DNA of 64,000 nucleotides from Geodermatophilus aquaeductus (GTDB lineage: Bacteria > Actinomycetota > Actinomycetes > Mycobacteriales > Geodermatophilaceae): positions 558,001-622,000 of the forward strand of contig NZ_FXTJ01000001.1 of assembly GCF_900182545.1 (NCBI RefSeq). Reading direction: 5' to 3'. Position numbers and translations under genes: made by a program. The notes below the pieces were generated by a model. That model saw only the letters and a program-made list of their open reading frames with translations, was not told where the DNA came from and did no database searches. Positions 15,527 to 24,344 of the stretch are shown here, piece by piece; position 1 is the first letter of the stretch, and every line of letters begins with the position of its first letter.

Positions 15527-16597
15527 GTGTCCGTCCCCAGTGTCACCCGCGCTCCCGCGGCGACCCCCGGGACCCCGGTGCGCCCCCAGCGGACCGCCCG
15601 GACCCGACGCCGCGTCCTCGGCCTGGTCGCGCTCCTCGTCCTCGTCGTCGTCGCCTGCGCGGCCAGCGTCGCCATCGGCACCCGCCCGCTCGGCCTGGGC
15701 ACCGTGTGGACCGCGCTCACCGACCGCTCCCTGCGCACCGAGGAGGCGGTGATCATCTGGGACCTGCGGGTCCCCCGGACCGCGCTCGGCCTGATGGTGG
15801 GCGCGTCGCTCGGCGTGGCCGGCGCCCTCATGCAGGGGCACACCCGCAACCCGCTCGGCGACCCCGGCCTGCTCGGCGTCACCGCCGGCGCCTCCTTCGC
15901 CGTGGTCCTCGCCATCGCCCTGCTCGGCGTCACCACACCCTCGGGATACGTGTGGTTCGCCTTCGCGGGCGCGCTGGCCGGCACGGTCGCCGTCTACGTC
16001 CTCGGCGCGGCCGGCCGCGGCGGGGCCACACCGGTCACGCTCGCCCTGGCCGGGTCCACGCTGTCCGCGCTGCTCTACGCGCTCGTGCGCGCCGTCCTGG
16101 TCAGCGACACCGACTCACTCGACGCCTTCCGGTTCTGGGTGGTCGGCGCGCTGGCCGGCCGCGGCGCCGACATCGCCTGGCAGGTGCTGCCGTTCATCGT
16201 CGCCGGCCTGGTGCTCGCGCTGCTCAACGCGCCGGCCCTGGACCTGCTCGGCATGGGCGAGGACGTCGCGCGCGGGCTGGGACAGCGGGTGTGGCTGGCC
16301 CGCACGGTGGGGCTCGTGGCGATCACGCTGCTCGCCGGCGCCGCGACGGCGGCCTGCGGGCCGATCGCCTTCCTCGGACTGGTGGTCCCGCACGCCGTCC
16401 GCACCTTCACCGGACCGGCGCACCGCTGGCTGGTCCCCTGCTCCGCCCTGGCCGGGGCCGTGCTGCTGCTCACCGCCGACGTCGTCGGCCGGGTGATCGC
16501 GCGCCCCGGCGAGGTGCAGGTCGGCATCGTCCTGGCCCTGCTCGGCGGGCCGTTCTTCATCGCCCTCGTGCGGCGCAGGAAGACGACGACGCTGTGA
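15527..16597 (+). CDS. Iron-siderophore ABC transporter permease (FecCD family)
   Basis: A 356-residue membrane protein with about nine or ten spans, starting with a cytoplasmic arm rich in Arg/Pro (1-27). FecCD hallmarks: DLRVPRTALGLMVGASLGVAGA, MQGHTRNPLGDPGLLGVTAGAS (coupling region), and GPIAFLGLVVPHAVR near residue 285. It forms half of the channel for ferric siderophore import, working with the permease and ATPase just downstream. GTG 15527 has GGAG 8 bp upstream. An iron box lies at 15485-15503. Confidence 0.95.
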   Translation: MSVPSVTRAPAATPGTPVRPQRTARTRRRVLGLVALLVLVVVACAASVAIGTRPLGLGTVWTALTDRSLRTEEAVIIWDLRVPRTALGLMVGASLGVAGALMQGHTRNPLGDPGLLGVTAGASFAVVLAIALLGVTTPSGYVWFAFAGALAGTVAVYVLGAAGRGGATPVTLALAGSTLSALLYALVRAVLVSDTDSLDAFRFWVVGALAGRGADIAWQVLPFIVAGLVLALLNAPALDLLGMGEDVARGLGQRVWLARTVGLVAITLLAGAATAACGPIAFLGLVVPHAVRTFTGPAHRWLVPCSALAGAVLLLTADVVGRVIARPGEVQVGIVLALLGGPFFIALVRRRKTTTL

Positions 16598-16607
16598 GGA
16601 CCGCCCC

Positions 16608-17717
16608 GTGACCGCGACCGCCGACACCATCCGCGAGACGGTCCCGCCCGAACCCGGCGGGCGCCCCGCCGGCCGCGCGGTCGCCCTGCGGATCGGCCCG
16701 GCGTCGGCGCGGTTCCGCTGGCGGTCGGTCGTCGTGCCCGTGGTCGCGCTGGTCGTCGTGGTGCTGCTCGGCGCGGTGGCGCTGGGGCGCGGTGACTACC
16801 CGATCGGGGTCACCGACGTGCTGCGCACGCTGGCCGGCGCGGGCGAGCAGAGCCAGCGGTTCATCGTGCTGGAGCTGCGGGCGCCGCGGGTCGTCGTCGG
16901 CGTGCTCGTCGGGCTGGCGCTCGGGGTCGCCGGGGCGCTGTTCCAGACCTTCGCGCGCAACCCGCTGGCCTCCCCCGACATCCTCGGGATCACCTCGGGC
17001 GCCTCGGTCGGCGCCGTCGTCGCGATCGTCGTCAGCGGCACCTCCTCGGCCGGCGCGGTCCTCGGCGGTCTCGGGGTCCCGCTCGCTGCCCTCGCCGGGG
17101 CGCTGGGCGCCGGCCTGCTGCTGTTCCTCCTGGCGTTCCGGTCCGGCGTCGACGGCTACCGGCTGGTCCTGGTCGGCGTCGCGGTCTCCTCGATCGCCCT
17201 GGCCGTCGTCGACTGGCTGCTCACCCGCGCGGCCATCTACGACGCCGCGGCCGCCTACGTGTGGATCGTCGGCTCGCTCAACGCCCGCACGTGGGACCAG
17301 GCGGTGCCGCTGGCCCTCGCCTTGGCGGTGCTCGTGCCGCTGGCGCTCGCTGCCGGCCGCGTGCTCGGCGTGCTGCAGTTCGGTGACGACACCGCGCGCG
17401 GGCTGGGCGTGCGGCTGTCCGCGGCCCAGGCCGCCGTCGTGCTCGTCGCGGTCGTCCTGGTCGCGGCGGCGGTCTCGGCCGCCGGCCCGATCACGTTCGT
17501 CGCGCTGGTCGTGCCCCAGATCGCCGTCCGCCTCGCCGGCGGCTCGCGTCCGCCGCTGCTGGCCTCGGGCCTCATCGGCGCGGCGCTCGTCGTGGTGGCC
17601 GACCTGCTCACCCGCACGGTCCTGCCGCAGGCGCTGCCCGTCGGCATCCTCACCGCCACGGTCGGGGCCCCCTACCTGCTCTGGTTGCTCGTCCGCGGGA
17701 GGCGGACCACCGCATGA
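16608..17717 (+). CDS. Iron-siderophore ABC transporter permease (FecCD family), second subunit
   Basis: A 369-residue FecCD permease that pairs with the preceding one. It has ELRAPRVVVGVLVGLALGVAGA, FQTFARNPLASPDILGITSGAS and AGPITFVALVVPQIAVRLAGG in the expected places, with spans throughout from about residue 47. The gap to the first permease is 10 bp and contains GAGGA as ribosome site for GTG 16608. It overlaps the ATPase gene by 4 bases (ATGA), showing translational coupling. Confidence 0.95.
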   Translation: MTATADTIRETVPPEPGGRPAGRAVALRIGPASARFRWRSVVVPVVALVVVVLLGAVALGRGDYPIGVTDVLRTLAGAGEQSQRFIVLELRAPRVVVGVLVGLALGVAGALFQTFARNPLASPDILGITSGASVGAVVAIVVSGTSSAGAVLGGLGVPLAALAGALGAGLLLFLLAFRSGVDGYRLVLVGVAVSSIALAVVDWLLTRAAIYDAAAAYVWIVGSLNARTWDQAVPLALALAVLVPLALAAGRVLGVLQFGDDTARGLGVRLSAAQAAVVLVAVVLVAAAVSAAGPITFVALVVPQIAVRLAGGSRPPLLASGLIGAALVVVADLLTRTVLPQALPVGILTATVGAPYLLWLLVRGRRTTA

Positions 17718-18556
17718 CGACCTCCACTCCCGCCGCGCCCCCGCTGACCGCCCCGACCTCCGATGGGCGGGTGCGCCTGGCCGCCGAGGGGCTGCGCCTG
17801 GCCTACGACGACCGCGTCGTCGTCGACGGGCTCGACCTCACGCTCACCGACGGCTCGTTCACCGCGATCGTCGGCCCCAACGGCTGTGGCAAGTCCACCC
17901 TGCTGCGCGCGCTGGGCCGGCTGATGCGTCCCGCCGCCGGCCAGGTGCTGCTCGACGGCCGCGCGATCCAGAAGACGCCGACCCGCGACGTCGCCCGCGT
18001 GCTCGGCCTGCTGCCGCAGACGCCCATCGCGCCGGCCGGCCTCACCGTCGCCGACCTCGTCACCCGCGGCCGGCACCCGCACCAGAGCTGGCTGCGGCAG
18101 TGGTCGGCCGAGGACGAGGCGGTCGTCGCCGAGGCGCTGACCTGGACCGACATGACCGACCTGGCCGACCGGCCGGTGGACGAGCTCTCGGGCGGCCAGC
18201 GCCAGCGGGCCTGGATCTCCATGGCCCTCGCCCAGGGCACCGACCTGATCCTGCTGGACGAGCCGACGACGTACCTGGACCTGTCGCACCAGATCGACGT
18301 GCTGGAGCTCGTGGCCCGGCTGCACGCCGAGCGGGGGCGGACCGTCGTCGTCGTGCTGCACGACCTCAACCTGGCCGCGCGCTACGCGCACCGGCTGGTG
18401 GCCATGCGCGACGGCGTCCTGGTCGCCTCGGGGACGCCGCACGAGGTGCTCACCGAGCAACTGCTGGCCGACGTCTTCGACCTCGAGGCCCGCGTGGTGC
18501 CCGACCCGGTGGCCGGCACCCCGATGGTCGTCCCGGTCCGCCGCCTCCACCGGTGA
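17714..18556 (+). CDS. Iron-siderophore ABC transporter ATP-binding protein (FepC type)
   Basis: A 280-residue ABC ATPase that drives siderophore import. Walker A GPNGCGKST is at residues 54-62, the signature ELSGGQRQR near 157-165, Walker B LILLDEPTTYLD near 178-189, and the switch His in VVLHDLN near 216. The sequence after Walker A (LLRALGRLMRP) is typical of FecE/FepC. ATG 17714 overlaps the stop of the second permease. It is the last gene of the permease operon; the next gene is convergent and only 13 bp away. Confidence 0.96.
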   Translation: MTTSTPAAPPLTAPTSDGRVRLAAEGLRLAYDDRVVVDGLDLTLTDGSFTAIVGPNGCGKSTLLRALGRLMRPAAGQVLLDGRAIQKTPTRDVARVLGLLPQTPIAPAGLTVADLVTRGRHPHQSWLRQWSAEDEAVVAEALTWTDMTDLADRPVDELSGGQRQRAWISMALAQGTDLILLDEPTTYLDLSHQIDVLELVARLHAERGRTVVVVLHDLNLAARYAHRLVAMRDGVLVASGTPHEVLTEQLLADVFDLEARVVPDPVAGTPMVVPVRRLHR

Positions 18557-18569
18557 GGCACCAGGCCCC

Positions 18570-19511
18570 TTAGGACTCGGCGCGGCCCTCGCGCCAGTAG
18601 CCCATGAAGGCCACCGCACGCCGGTCGACGCCGAGGTCGGCGACCAGGTGGCGGCGCAGCCGCTTGACCACCCCGGCCTCGCCGGCCAGCCAGGCGTAGC
18701 AGCCGGCGCCCGCCGCGGGGTCCTCGGGGACCTCCCACAGCAGCCCGGTGTCCAGGTCCACGTCCTCGGGCAGCGGCGCCGGGGCCGCCGCGATGCCGAG
18801 GTCGACCAGGGCGGCGTGCACCGCGGGCACGAGCAGGTCGCCGCGGGGGCGGTCGGCGCGGGCCAGCCAGCGCACCTCGACGCCCTGGGGCAGCCGCAGG
18901 TCCTGCAGGTCGGCGGCCTCGGGCACCTCGAGGACGGCGACGGCGCGCTGCCCGGGCGCCAGCGACTCGAGGATCGCGCTGACGGCGGGCACCGCGGTCT
19001 CGTCGCCGGCGAGCAGCAGGCAGGTGGCGGTCGCCGGCGGTGCCCACTCCACGCCCCAGGCGCGGCCGCGGCCGGGCCGGTCGGGGCCCATGAGGACCAT
19101 CGGGTCGCCGGGGCGGGCGGCGGCGGCCCAGGTGGCGGCCGGGCCGGCGTGCCCGTCGGAGACCCCGTGCAGGACGACGTCGACGTCGACCTCGGACCGC
19201 TCGGGCCGGGCGGCGCGCACGGTGTAGGTGCGCAGGACCGGGCGCCGCTCCTCGGCCAGGGCGCAGTAGGCCGGGTACCACTCGGCGCCGGCGGCCTGGA
19301 GCTCGGCCAGCGCGGTGGGGTCGGGGGCGAGGACGAGCTTGACCCGCTGGTCGTCACCGGCGACGCCGAAGTCGCCCAGGCGCGGGCCGGTCAGCGTGAT
19401 GCGCACCATCGACGGGCCCAGGGGCACCACCCGCGCGACGACGGTCTCGAAGAACAGCCACTGCGGCAGCTCGGCCACCGCCGCGTCGGGGGCCTCGGTC
19501 GTCGTCGTCAC
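18570..19511 (-). CDS. Siderophore-interacting protein (FAD-dependent ferric-siderophore reductase)
   Basis: A 313-residue flavoprotein of the SIP/ViuB family that frees iron from imported siderophore by reduction using NAD(P)H. The FAD-binding domain (about 20-140) has PVLRTYTVRAAR, the RxYTxR flavin motif; the C-terminal SIP domain has LLLAGDETAVPA and ends with VAFMGYWREGRAE. GTG 19511 is chosen because the 54 residues upstream are basic and lack family similarity. It is divergent from the siderophore lipoprotein gene, with an iron box (19557-19575) shared between them. Confidence 0.93.
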   Translation of the reverse strand: MTTTTEAPDAAVAELPQWLFFETVVARVVPLGPSMVRITLTGPRLGDFGVAGDDQRVKLVLAPDPTALAELQAAGAEWYPAYCALAEERRPVLRTYTVRAARPERSEVDVDVVLHGVSDGHAGPAATWAAAARPGDPMVLMGPDRPGRGRAWGVEWAPPATATCLLLAGDETAVPAVSAILESLAPGQRAVAVLEVPEAADLQDLRLPQGVEVRWLARADRPRGDLLVPAVHAALVDLGIAAAPAPLPEDVDLDTGLLWEVPEDPAAGAGCYAWLAGEAGVVKRLRRHLVADLGVDRRAVAFMGYWREGRAES

Positions 19512-19556
19512 TGCCGGTCTCCGCTCCGCTCGGGGACGGCCCTTGCGGACCGCCGG

Positions 19557-19575
19557 TAAGGCAAGGCTAACCTGC
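19557..19575. promoter_or_regulatory. Iron box shared by divergent SIP and lipoprotein genes
   Basis: TAAGGCAAGGCTAACCTGC matches 14 of 19 bases of the DtxR/IdeR consensus, with the right half GGCTAACCT intact. It carries TAACCT as a -10 candidate on the plus strand and TAGCCT on the minus strand. One repressor site can therefore shut both genes when iron is plentiful. Confidence 0.8.
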
Positions 19576-19621
19576 CTCCGCTCGCAGGGGGAACCCCCTG
19601 CCCGATCCGGAGGAGAACCTG

Positions 19622-20623
19622 GTGTCCCGACCCCCGCGCCTGCTCGGCGCCTCCCTCGCGCTGGCGGCCGCACTCGCCGCCAGCGCCTGCGCCGGCTCCG
19701 GCACCGACGACGAGGCGGAGGCCGCGACCGGGAGCTGGTCGTTCACCGACGACGTCGGTACCACCGTCGAGCTCGACGGCCGGCCCGAGCGGGTCGCCGG
19801 CCTCAACGACGTCGCGTCGTCGCTGTGGAACTACGGCATCGCGCCGGTGGCCACCTTCGGCCAGACCTCGGCCGCCGACGACGTGCAGTTCGAGGGCCGC
19901 GACCTCTCCGACGTCGACATCGTGGGCGAGAGCTACGGGCAGATCGACCTCGAGGCGCTCGCCGCAGCCGATCCCGACCTCATCGTGACCACCGTCTACC
20001 CGGTCGACTCCGAGGGGACGCTGGACGACACCCAGCCGCTGTACGGCTTCGAGTCCCTCGAGCAGCAGGAGCAGGTCGCGCAGATCGCGCCGGTCGTGGC
20101 GATCGCCTGGCGCGGCTCGGCCGCCGACGTCATCGAGCGCACGGCCGAGCTCGCGGGGTCCCTCGGCGCGGACATGGAGAGCGACGAGGTCAGCGCCGCC
20201 CGGCAGGACTACGAGGACGCCTCCGCCGCGCTCACCGAGGCCGCCTCCTCCGGCGTCACCGTGCTGCCGGTGGCCGCCTACCCTGACGAGGGCTTCTACA
20301 TGGCCAAGGCGCCCGACGACCCGTCGCTGCACCTCTACGCCGACCTCGGCGTGCAGTTCCTGGATCCGGGCGGCGAGGGCTACTTCTGGCAGACCGCCGG
20401 CTGGGAGCAGGTGCCGCAGTACGCCAGCGACGTTCTCCTCTACTCGCTGCGCGGCGCCATGACGCCCGAGGAGATGGCCACCCAGCCCACCTACCAGCTG
20501 CTGCCGGCCGCGCAGGCGGGGCAGGTGCACCCGTGGGAGTACGTCGGCATGGACTACGCCGCCCAGGCCCGCTACATGGAGCGCCTGGCCGGCTGGCTGA
20601 CCGACGCCCAGAAGGTCTCCTGA
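19622..20623 (+). CDS. Iron-siderophore ABC transporter substrate-binding lipoprotein
   Basis: A 333-residue periplasmic-binding-type lipoprotein. The signal peptide ends in AASAC with lipid-attachment Cys23. The mature FepB-like part contains DVGTTVELDGRPERVAGLND and the helix-forming IDLEALAAADPDLIVTT, both typical of class III binding proteins for siderophores. It should deliver ferric siderophore to the permease pair encoded at 15.5-17.7 kb. GGAGGAG precedes GTG 19622. The gene stops 1 bp before the end of the convergent EamA gene. Confidence 0.93.
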   Translation: MSRPPRLLGASLALAAALAASACAGSGTDDEAEAATGSWSFTDDVGTTVELDGRPERVAGLNDVASSLWNYGIAPVATFGQTSAADDVQFEGRDLSDVDIVGESYGQIDLEALAAADPDLIVTTVYPVDSEGTLDDTQPLYGFESLEQQEQVAQIAPVVAIAWRGSAADVIERTAELAGSLGADMESDEVSAARQDYEDASAALTEAASSGVTVLPVAAYPDEGFYMAKAPDDPSLHLYADLGVQFLDPGGEGYFWQTAGWEQVPQYASDVLLYSLRGAMTPEEMATQPTYQLLPAAQAGQVHPWEYVGMDYAAQARYMERLAGWLTDAQKVS

Positions 20624-20624
20624 C

Positions 20625-21632
20625 CTAGAGCGGCGCCGGCGTCTCGGGAACGGGCGCCGGCGCCGGGCGGGCCGTGGCCGTGCGGGCGGTCTGGGCCAGC
20701 ACGATCCCGCCCAGCACCACGAGCCCACCGGCCACCTGCCAGCCGCTGAGCACCTGCTCGAGCCACAGCCACGCGACGATCGAGGCGAACACCGGCTCGA
20801 CGGTGGCGACCAGCCCGGCGGTCGTCGGCGGCAGGTGGCGCAGGGCGGCGATCGACAGCCAGAACGGCACGATCGCCCCCAGCACCACGATCCACAGCAC
20901 GAGCAGCCACAGCGGCACCTGGGCCGCGCCGAGCGACACCGGCACCCGCTCCCCCAGCACACCCGCCCGGAACGACGCCGTGAACGGGGCGACGACGGCC
21001 CAGAACAGCGCCGCGGCGACGAACGTCCAGGTGGTGAGCGCGACCGGGTCGCGGGTGGCGGTGCCCCGCTCGCCCATCAGGTAGTACGTGGCGAGGCAGA
21101 CCGCGGCGGCCAGACCCGCCCCGACGCCGAGCAGGTCCAGCGAGCCGCCGCCCTGCCACACCTGCGCGACCAGGACCAGCCCCGACAGCGACAGCGCCAG
21201 CGCCACCCAGATCCGCGGCCGGACGGGCTCCTTGCGCACCAGCCGGACCCACAGCGCGATGCCGACCGGCGCGGTCATCTCGAAGACCAGCGCGATGCCG
21301 ACGGGCAGCCGGCCGATCGCGACGTAGTAGAGGAACTGCGTCAGCGCGACGCCGACCACGCCGAACACGGCGAGGAAGGGCACCTCGCCCCAGGTCAGGC
21401 GCAGCCGCCCGGGCGAGACCAGGGCCAGAGCCGCCAGCAGCCCCACCGCCGCCCCGCCGCAGCGCATCGCGGTGAGCCAGGTGGGCGGGACGCCGGCCTG
21501 CAGCGCGAGCGTGGAGACGGTGCCGTTGACGGCGAACAGCCCCGCCGCCGCGACGGTGGTCAGGTAGCCGACGGCGGGGCGGCGGGTGTGCGGCACCCGG
21601 CCGAGCGTAGCGGGCGTAGCCCGATACGCCAC
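20625..21632 (-). CDS. EamA/DMT-family transporter
   Basis: A drug/metabolite-type transporter of up to 335 residues with ten predicted spans in two EamA repeats (about 23-150 and 165-310). PVGIALVFEMTAPVGIALWVRL is typical of the RhtA/threonine-homoserine exporter branch. The start is uncertain: GTG 21632 gives the longest form, while GTG 21596 would begin VPHTRRPAVGYL, nearer the first span; neither has a strong ribosome site. It lies 11 bp downstream of the VOC gene on the same strand and may be co-transcribed. Substrate unknown. Confidence 0.88.
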   Translation of the reverse strand: MAYRATPATLGRVPHTRRPAVGYLTTVAAAGLFAVNGTVSTLALQAGVPPTWLTAMRCGGAAVGLLAALALVSPGRLRLTWGEVPFLAVFGVVGVALTQFLYYVAIGRLPVGIALVFEMTAPVGIALWVRLVRKEPVRPRIWVALALSLSGLVLVAQVWQGGGSLDLLGVGAGLAAAVCLATYYLMGERGTATRDPVALTTWTFVAAALFWAVVAPFTASFRAGVLGERVPVSLGAAQVPLWLLVLWIVVLGAIVPFWLSIAALRHLPPTTAGLVATVEPVFASIVAWLWLEQVLSGWQVAGGLVVLGGIVLAQTARTATARPAPAPVPETPAPL

Positions 21633-21643
21633 CTACTCGTCGG

Positions 21644-22048
21644 TCACTGCGCCTGCGCGGTGTCCATCCACATCGGCTCCCAGACGTGGCCGTCGGGGTC
21701 GGTGAAGCTTGAGCCGTACATGAACCCGTGGTCCTGCGGCGGCATCCACGCACCTCCGCCTGCGCCGAGCGCCTTCTCCACCATCGCGTCGACCTCCTCG
21801 CGGCTGTCGCACGACAGCGCGTAGGCAGCCCCCGTGGCCTGCCGCGGATCGGCGAGCGGCCTGCCCTCGGGGAGGAAGCCGGTGAGCTTCTCGCGGGTGG
21901 ACAGCTGCAGGTGGATGGCGTCGCTGACGGTCACCGAGACCGACGTGTCGTCGGAGAACTGCTCGTTCACGGTGAAGCCGAGGGTGGTGTAGAAGGCGCG
22001 GCTGGCCGCCACGTCGGTCACCGGCAGGTTGAGGAAGATCGTGCGCAC
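21644..22048 (-). CDS. VOC family protein (glyoxalase/bleomycin-resistance fold)
   Basis: A 134-residue single-domain VOC protein. VRTIFLNLPVTDVAASRAFY starts the first beta-alpha-beta unit and SSFTDPDGHVWEPMW closes the second; the final Glu of HVWEP is a usual metal ligand. This subgroup is annotated as extradiol-dioxygenase-like or lactoylglutathione-lyase-like but its substrates are unknown. GTG 22048 has GGAG 8 bp upstream, whereas upstream in-frame ATGs give a basic non-family extension. Confidence 0.88.
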   Translation of the reverse strand: MRTIFLNLPVTDVAASRAFYTTLGFTVNEQFSDDTSVSVTVSDAIHLQLSTREKLTGFLPEGRPLADPRQATGAAYALSCDSREEVDAMVEKALGAGGGAWMPPQDHGFMYGSSFTDPDGHVWEPMWMDTAQAQ

Positions 22049-22161
22049 GGTCGCGCTCCGTTCGGACGGGCCCTCCGTCGGGGCCGCTCGGGAGGGGAGA
22101 CGGCGCACCCGGGCAGAACTCATCGGCGTGACGCCCCGGGAGTGCGGGCACCCTCGACGTC

Positions 22162-22521
22162 GTGACCGAACCCGCACCGCCGTGGTCCCGCCGCCGTCGC
22201 CGGCTGCTGCTGTGGCTGGCCGGCGGCGCCGTCGTCGGCGGCGTCGGGGCGCTGGTGCTGCCCGCCGAGTTCGGCGTCACGGCCGCCTACCTCGGGGCGC
22301 TGTGCGCGTTCCTGCTGGTCGCGGCCGCGGTCGTCTTCGTCGCGATCCCGGGCCCGGACACCGCGGGCACCCTGCTGCGCTCGACCGCCGTGGCCGGCGC
22401 GGTCCTCGTCGTGGGCGTCCTGGTCGCCCTCTCGGCGGAGGGGCAGCCGCTGTGGTGGCTCACCGCGGCCGCCGGCGCGGTGTGGCTGACGTCGGCGCTG
22501 TGGCTGGCCCGGCGGGGCTGA
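22162..22521 (+). CDS. Small four-span membrane protein, function unknown
   Basis: A 119-residue protein with an Arg-rich cytoplasmic N-terminus (WSRRRRRLLLW) and four hydrophobic stretches at about 15-32, 39-60, 69-87 and 95-113. No motif is recognised. It starts at GTG 22162 and ends 43 bp before the thioesterase gene on the same strand, so the two may share a transcript. It is divergent from the VOC gene. Confidence 0.65.
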   Translation: MTEPAPPWSRRRRRLLLWLAGGAVVGGVGALVLPAEFGVTAAYLGALCAFLLVAAAVVFVAIPGPDTAGTLLRSTAVAGAVLVVGVLVALSAEGQPLWWLTAAAGAVWLTSALWLARRG

Positions 22522-22564
22522 CCCCCGGGCCGGGCCGGACCCGGGCCGGGCGAGACTGCGGGGC

Positions 22565-23347
22565 GTGGACCTGCCCTCCGCCTGCTTCGTCCCGGACGGC
22601 GACGGCTACGTCGCGACCGCGCTGACCATCGGCCCGTGGGACCCGGGCCTCCAGCACGCCGGGCCGCCGGCCGCGCTGCTGGCCCGCGAGGTGGAGCGGG
22701 CCGGCGGGATCGCCGGCGGGCAGGTCGTACGACTGGCCTACGACGTCCTGGGGCCGGTGCCGGTCGGGCCGGTGCGGGTGGCCGCGCACGTGCTGCGCCC
22801 GGGCCGGCGCATCGAGCTGGTCGAGGCCACGCTCACCGCGGGCGGGCGCACGGCGATGCGGGTCACCGCCTGGCGGATGCGCACCCGCGACGCGTCCGAC
22901 ACCGCGACGCCGCCGCAGCCGGCCGCCGTCGGCCCGGAGGACGCCCGCCCCGCGGCGTTCGACGTCTTCAGCCAGGAGGTCGCCTACCACCGCGCGCTGG
23001 AGTGGCGGGAGGCGTCGGGCACGCTCACCGGCGTCGGGCCGGCCGCGGCCTGGACCCGGCCGCTGTGCGCGCTGGTCGAGGGCGAGCCCATGACGCCGCT
23101 GGAGCACCTGCTGGTCATGACCGACGCGGCCAGCGGCATCTCCGCCGAGCTGTCGTTGGACCGGGCGACGTTCGCCAACGTCGACCTCGTCGTCGCGCTG
23201 TTCCGGCAGCCGGCCGGCGAGTGGCTGGGCATGGACGCCACCACCACGCTCGGGTCCACCGGCGTGGGACAGTGCGCCGCCGACCTGCACGACGCCACCG
23301 GGCGGGTCGGGCGCTCGGTGGCCTCGCTGTTCGTCGAGCCGCGGTAG
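22565..23347 (+). CDS. Thioesterase family protein (TesB-like double hotdog)
   Basis: A 260-residue acyl-CoA thioesterase-like protein of two hotdog domains. The N-terminal half has LTIGPWDPGLQHAGPPAALLAREVE followed by strands VRVAAHVLRPGRRIELVEATL; the C-terminal half has SGISAELSLDRATFANVDLVV and TTTLGSTGVGQCAADLHD, the substrate-pocket strands of the second domain. It would cleave an acyl-CoA; chain length is unknown. GTG 22565 is the start. A GATGGCCATT palindrome follows the stop by 6 bp. Confidence 0.85.
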   Translation: MDLPSACFVPDGDGYVATALTIGPWDPGLQHAGPPAALLAREVERAGGIAGGQVVRLAYDVLGPVPVGPVRVAAHVLRPGRRIELVEATLTAGGRTAMRVTAWRMRTRDASDTATPPQPAAVGPEDARPAAFDVFSQEVAYHRALEWREASGTLTGVGPAAAWTRPLCALVEGEPMTPLEHLLVMTDAASGISAELSLDRATFANVDLVVALFRQPAGEWLGMDATTTLGSTGVGQCAADLHDATGRVGRSVASLFVEPR

Positions 23348-23353
23348 CCCGCA

Positions 23354-23385
23354 GGAGCGGCAGAGATGGCCATTTCTGCCGCTCC
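23354..23385. terminator. 32-bp palindrome with GATGGCCATT core, probable terminator
   Basis: Bases 23354-23369 pair with 23370-23385, one pair being a G-U wobble. It follows the thioesterase stop directly. The core GGCAGAGATGGCCATT also forms the centre of the palindrome at 57903-57930, again just after a stop codon, so it is a dispersed palindromic sequence used at gene ends. Confidence 0.65.
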
Positions 23386-23435
23386 GGACCAGGGTGGACG
23401 ACGGGGACGAGGAGATCGGGAGGACCGCAGCCGCC

Positions 23436-24344
23436 ATGGCGCCACTGACCGCCCTGCTCGACTGGCTCGCCGGCCGCGGCCTGGAGATCGTGCTGATCAT
23501 CCTCGGCTCGGTGCTGGTAGCCCGGTTCATCACCTGGGTGGGCCGGCGGATCACCGACCGCATCGACGCCCGCTCGACCGGCGGCGACGTGCTGGTGCGC
23601 TCCGAGGCCGCCAAGCACCGCCACTCGCTGACCCAGGTGATCACCTGGGCGCTGATCGTCCTGGTCTACGCGGTCTCGGTGTTCTACGTGCTCGACCGCC
23701 TCGGCGTGCCGGTGACCGGCCTGGTCGCGCCGGCCACGGTGCTCGGCGTCGGGCTGGGCTTCGGCGCCCAGCGCATCGTCGGCGACGTCCTCGCCGGCTT
23801 CTTCCTCATCGCCGAGCGGCAGTACGGCTTCGGCGACGTCGTCTCGATCGCCGTCGTCGGCGGCGGCGACCCGGCCGACGGGACCGTCGAGGACGTCACG
23901 CTGCGGGTGACCCGGCTGCGCTCGGCCGACGGTGAGGTGGTGACCGTCCCGAACGGGCAGATCGTCAAGGTCGTCAACCTCTCCCGCGACTGGGCCCGCG
24001 CCGTGGTCGACGTCCCCGTCCCGACGACGGCCGACGTCAACCGGGTCAACGAGGTCCTCCGCGAGGTGAACCGCCAGGCGTTCGCCGACGACGACCTGCG
24101 CCGCCTGCTGCTCGACGAGCCCAGCGTGATGGGCGTCGAGAGCATCGACCTCGACCAGGTCAACGTCCGCGTGGTGGCCCGCACGCTGCCCGGCCGGCAG
24201 TTCGAGGTGGGCCGCGACCTGCGCGCCCGCATCGTGTTCGCCTTCGCCCGCGCCGGCCTGAACCTCACGCCCGGCCCCGAGCCGGCCCCGGCACCGGCGC
24301 CCGCACCGGCCCCGACCCCGACCCGGCAGGGAGCGCAGAAGTGA
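23436..24344 (+). CDS. Small-conductance mechanosensitive channel (MscS family)
   Basis: A 302-residue channel that releases solutes on osmotic downshock. Two or three membrane spans (about 10-100) are followed by the pore-lining helix with ATVLGVGLGFGAQRIVGDVLAGFFLIAE and the beta domain motif VVTVPNGQIVKVVNLSRDW. The C-terminus is an Ala/Pro tail (PAPAPAPAPTPT). ATG 23436 lies 11 bp after GGGAGGA; GTG 23394 would add 14 acidic residues. The stop overlaps the next gene as GTGA. Confidence 0.93.
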   Translation: MAPLTALLDWLAGRGLEIVLIILGSVLVARFITWVGRRITDRIDARSTGGDVLVRSEAAKHRHSLTQVITWALIVLVYAVSVFYVLDRLGVPVTGLVAPATVLGVGLGFGAQRIVGDVLAGFFLIAERQYGFGDVVSIAVVGGGDPADGTVEDVTLRVTRLRSADGEVVTVPNGQIVKVVNLSRDWARAVVDVPVPTTADVNRVNEVLREVNRQAFADDDLRRLLLDEPSVMGVESIDLDQVNVRVVARTLPGRQFEVGRDLRARIVFAFARAGLNLTPGPEPAPAPAPAPAPTPTRQGAQK

